From positions 1,202,501-1,266,500 of the forward strand of contig WPIO01000066.1 in NCBI GenBank assembly GCA_009760855.2: a stretch of 64,000 bases of DNA. Reading direction: 5' to 3'. Below, one piece after another: positions 61,315 through 64,000 of this stretch. Numbering within the stretch: position 1 is the first letter of the stretch; every line of letters starts with the position of its first letter. Source of the DNA: Cristatella mucedo. Its lineage: Eukaryota; Bryozoa; Phylactolaemata; Cristatellidae. Both the position numbers and the translations under genes were made by a program. The notes under the pieces are model-generated. The model saw only the letters and a list, made by a program, of their open reading frames with translations, searched no databases and had not been told where the DNA came from.

Positions 61315-61735
61315 ATATTAGAATCCAATAGTTTACCAATACCTCGTACAAACCTCAAATCCTGCGTAGACCGTGAATTTAGTTCGAATGCTCCCAAAGC
61401 CTGGAACTCCCTCCTGACTTGCGTCAGAACATCCCCTGACTTGACAACATTTGAAAAGAACTTAAAAACGCACCCATTTAGTACAGCACTTATTGGGTCC
61501 CTGTGATTCGTCCTTCATGTGCTTTATTCGTGCTGACTCTGTACATGCTGCCACTAACCACACTTGCAAGCTGACTCTGAGCAAGTCACCCCTAACCATG
61601 TTGCTCATGCTGTTTATCAAGCATGATAATACTCACCATTCAATCGCATTTTTCAATGCAGCAAATTTAAAGCGCCTAGAAATGGATTGAGTTCTCTGAG
61701 GGCGCTTTAACAAGTGCGTTATTATTATTAGTAGT
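61315..61735 (+). mobile_element. LINE family 1 3' fragment
   Basis: C-terminal coding end (PRTNLKSC, SNAPKAWNSLLTCVRTSPDL), UTR, hairpin and ATT tail. Confidence 0.88.
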
Positions 61736-61779
61736 AGTAATCAATATTCGAATGCATTTTATTCGAAATTCCTAATAAT

Positions 61780-61850
61780 AATAGAAAATGTTATAAAGCG
61801 CCCTCATAGAACTCAATCTCTTTCTAGGTGCTTTACATTTTCTGTATTAC
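61780..61850 (-). mobile_element. LINE family 1 tail remnant
   Basis: Reverse hairpin (GCGCCCTCATAGAACTCAAT) preceded by AATAATAATAG, the reversed tail. Confidence 0.75.
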
Positions 61851-62589
61851 ACAAATTAAATTGTCCGATGGTAAATTTAAGTGGTCTTTTTGTGTTGAAC
61901 TATTTTTCATATTATGCGGTCAGTGAGAGAGATGATACAATTATTTAGGTATTTACATGCTTGAAGCAGTAGCTCAATGCAGTGTCTGAGCAATATCAAA
62001 CATCTGATTAGCTTGCAGAATAAATTAAACATTTGCAGGTGAACGTTTATTAATATGAACCAAAGAAGTCTTCGTATCCAAGTAATCACCCTAAGCTGCA
62101 GCTGGATAGAGGTTAAAAGAGGCTGTGAGTATCAGGCAATGTATAAAAAACTTTATTTGGAGCAAATGAATGCTTAACTGGGATATTGGATTTAGGTTCA
62201 GCATATCTGTTTGAAATTTATTTTTACAGCAAAAGCCTCCCATAAGTTTGAGCCGCCTACAGCTAAGGACTAAGACAAGGTCTTGAGAAAAGAACTACAT
62301 AGACTAAAATGGCCACAGCGTGTTTATCGGGGCATGCACGACTAATAAAGGGGAGTTTAAGACTGGTAAACTATGGACACATTTACTTTTATTATGCAAT
62401 CTGTGGGCAAACTTTGGAAGAAGAGACTAGCTCGTGAGCGAGACTAGGAGCTGTAACGGGTAATAACGTGTGAAGCTGATATTTGCGGGTTGTTTTCTTA
62501 CCCGTCATGCAATGCCTTTCTTTTTCACTGTTATTCAATGTAAGAAACGTATCTGCCCTAAAACTGTTATATTAATGATAACGCACTTG

Positions 62590-63340
62590 TTAAAGCGCCC
62601 TCAGAGAACGCAACCTCTTTCTAGGCGCTTTACATTTGCTGCATTGAGAAATGCGATTGAATGGTGAGTAATATCATGCTTGATAAACAGCATGAGCAAC
62701 ATGGTTAGGTGTGACACGCTCCGGGTCAGCTTGCAATTGTGGTTAGTGGCAGCATGTACAGAGTCAGCGCGAATAAGCACATAAAGGACGAATCACAGGG
62801 ACCCATTAGATGCTGTACCAAATAGGTGCGTTTTTAAGTTCTTTTCAAATGTTGTCAAGTCAGGGGATGTTCTGACGCAAGTCGGGAGGGAGTTTCAGGC
62901 TTTAGCAGCATACGAAGTAAATGCATGGTCTCCAAAGGATTTGAGGTTTGGACTTAAGTTCAGACTGTTGATGCTTGGTTTAGACTCTTGGATTCCGAAA
63001 AGCAGGTGGTAAGATAGTTGGCCTGGTGGAGGAGTAGATCTGATAGATAGGCTTGAGCCAAAGCACCTATTGACCCAAAGGTTAGCTACAAAACCTTGAA
63101 GTAAATCCGTTGCTTCACTGGTAGCCAGTGCAGGTATGCGAGAAGTGGAGTGATGTGGCAACTGCAACGTTCATGACAGATAAGCCTAGGTGTGGAGTTT
63201 TGCAACAGCTGTAATCGGCTCATTGCACATGCCGGTAGGCCAGTAAGCAGTAAGTTGCAGAAGTCGAGACGGGATGTCACTAATGCATGGACCAACTTAG
63301 ACGTGGTATCCTTATCTTTACTAATACTGACGACCATATG
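62590..63340 (-). mobile_element. LINE family 1 3' fragment
   Basis: Reverse hairpin at 62593-62630, UTR, then the C-terminal coding region including LVHALVTSRLDFCNLLLTGL within the frame at 63086-63502. The right-hand boundary is about 63340. Confidence 0.87.
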
Positions 63341-64000
63341 TTTCAGCATGCTTAGCAGAACTAAATATGGAAAAAGAAATGAATATTTGTGCATGTGCAG
63401 CCTTTCCAGCTTATTGTAAACACACGGAAGCGTCATAAAATATGTCGGCTTATCAGGAGGCATCGGGTAGCAAAATAATGAGGAAAGCAATACAGTGAAC
63501 AATGTATGGGTGTTAAGTGCTTGAGGTTAGAGTGCAAGGGCTGCACATACGTGCTTTAAAAATCAGATGGACCTCGAGTTAAGATAGCCAAAGGTAAGCA
63601 CATTAGTTTTCAATAAGAGGCTCATACCACTGCTTCCTTACGAGTACCAACGATCAAAGTAGGGACTGTCATGATTACGGAAAGGCTAAAAAATTATACT
63701 TTAGTTAATATTCTAACGATAGCTAAGCATTGCTCCAGCGGGTTTCTTTAAAGCAGAAAAGATTCTGATCTGTTATCAATGCTAGACGAGAATATAAATA
63801 AATGTTAGTTGTGTAATTAGGATTGTCAATTTTTCTCAAAATTTTGGCGATGACTGCGGCCTTCTGCCACGGGATAGAACTGTGGACCGTAACATCAAGC
63901 ACTCTTCGGAACTGATCCTTGTGCCATGGCTAATTGAGTTAGCAAGACTGATACATGCATAGAACCCAACAAAAGACAAAGATTATTCTCGTGAATTCTA

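Larger units (their letters stand above)
60638..64000. other. Gene B sequence upstream of D1 (partial intron)
   Basis: Holds LINE 1 fragments at 61315, 61780 and 62590. No D0-like or signal-peptide exon was found, so gene B's 5' part is expected beyond the window. Confidence 0.6.

Overview
The window is animal genomic DNA, not microbial. It contains spliced exons with GT-AG boundaries, long introns, LINE and SINE retroelements, and long dinucleotide microsatellites. The species cannot be named from the sequence alone. The repeat style (L2-like LINEs and tRNA-derived SINEs ending in a GCGCC/GGCGC hairpin plus an ATT tail) and the secreted-type Ig exons suggest an invertebrate, perhaps a lophotrochozoan such as a mollusc. 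That placement is inference and is weak.

The main content is two tandem, head-to-tail paralogous genes on the minus strand, both encoding cell-surface immunoglobulin-superfamily receptors. Gene A starts with a signal-peptide exon at 32658. It continues leftward through two related four-cysteine N-terminal domains (D0 at 22870-23268, D1 at 16509-16922), three Ig domains (12983-13267, 8802-9164, 8335-8649) and a membrane-proximal domain D5 (1851-2108). It then leaves the window before its transmembrane exon. Gene B enters from the right edge with D1 (60215-60637), followed by the same three Ig exons (54372-54656, 51394-51759, 50964-51278), D5 (46501-46773) and a terminal exon (38657-40152). That last exon carries the transmembrane helix and a tail of about 460 residues that is rich in Lys, Ser, Ala and Asp and has no Tyr or Cys. 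Every extracellular exon is a multiple of three and lies between phase-1 introns in both genes, so the spliced frame can be followed through the whole array. Gene B's signal peptide and D0 exons are expected beyond the right edge.

Introns and the intergenic gap are filled with retroelements. LINE family 1 (L2/CR1-like, apurinic endonuclease plus reverse transcriptase) has one near-complete copy at about 26560-30237 in gene A intron 1, broken by a single in-frame stop. A nearly identical 5'-truncated copy lies at about 15206-16287, with many older fragments elsewhere. LINE family 2 is present only as 3' fragments. SINE family 1 shares the hairpin 3' tail of LINE family 1. SINE family 2 is a separate tRNA-like family. 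Large (TA)n, (GT)n and (CA)n tracts occur throughout. No rRNA gene, functional tRNA gene, CRISPR array or bacterial-style operon was seen.

The most notable candidate system is the tandem receptor pair. Its ectodomain has a conserved exon architecture, its N-terminal cysteine module is not recognised, and its cytoplasmic tail has no tyrosine. A role in adhesion, self-recognition or immunity is possible, but the sequence alone does not show which.
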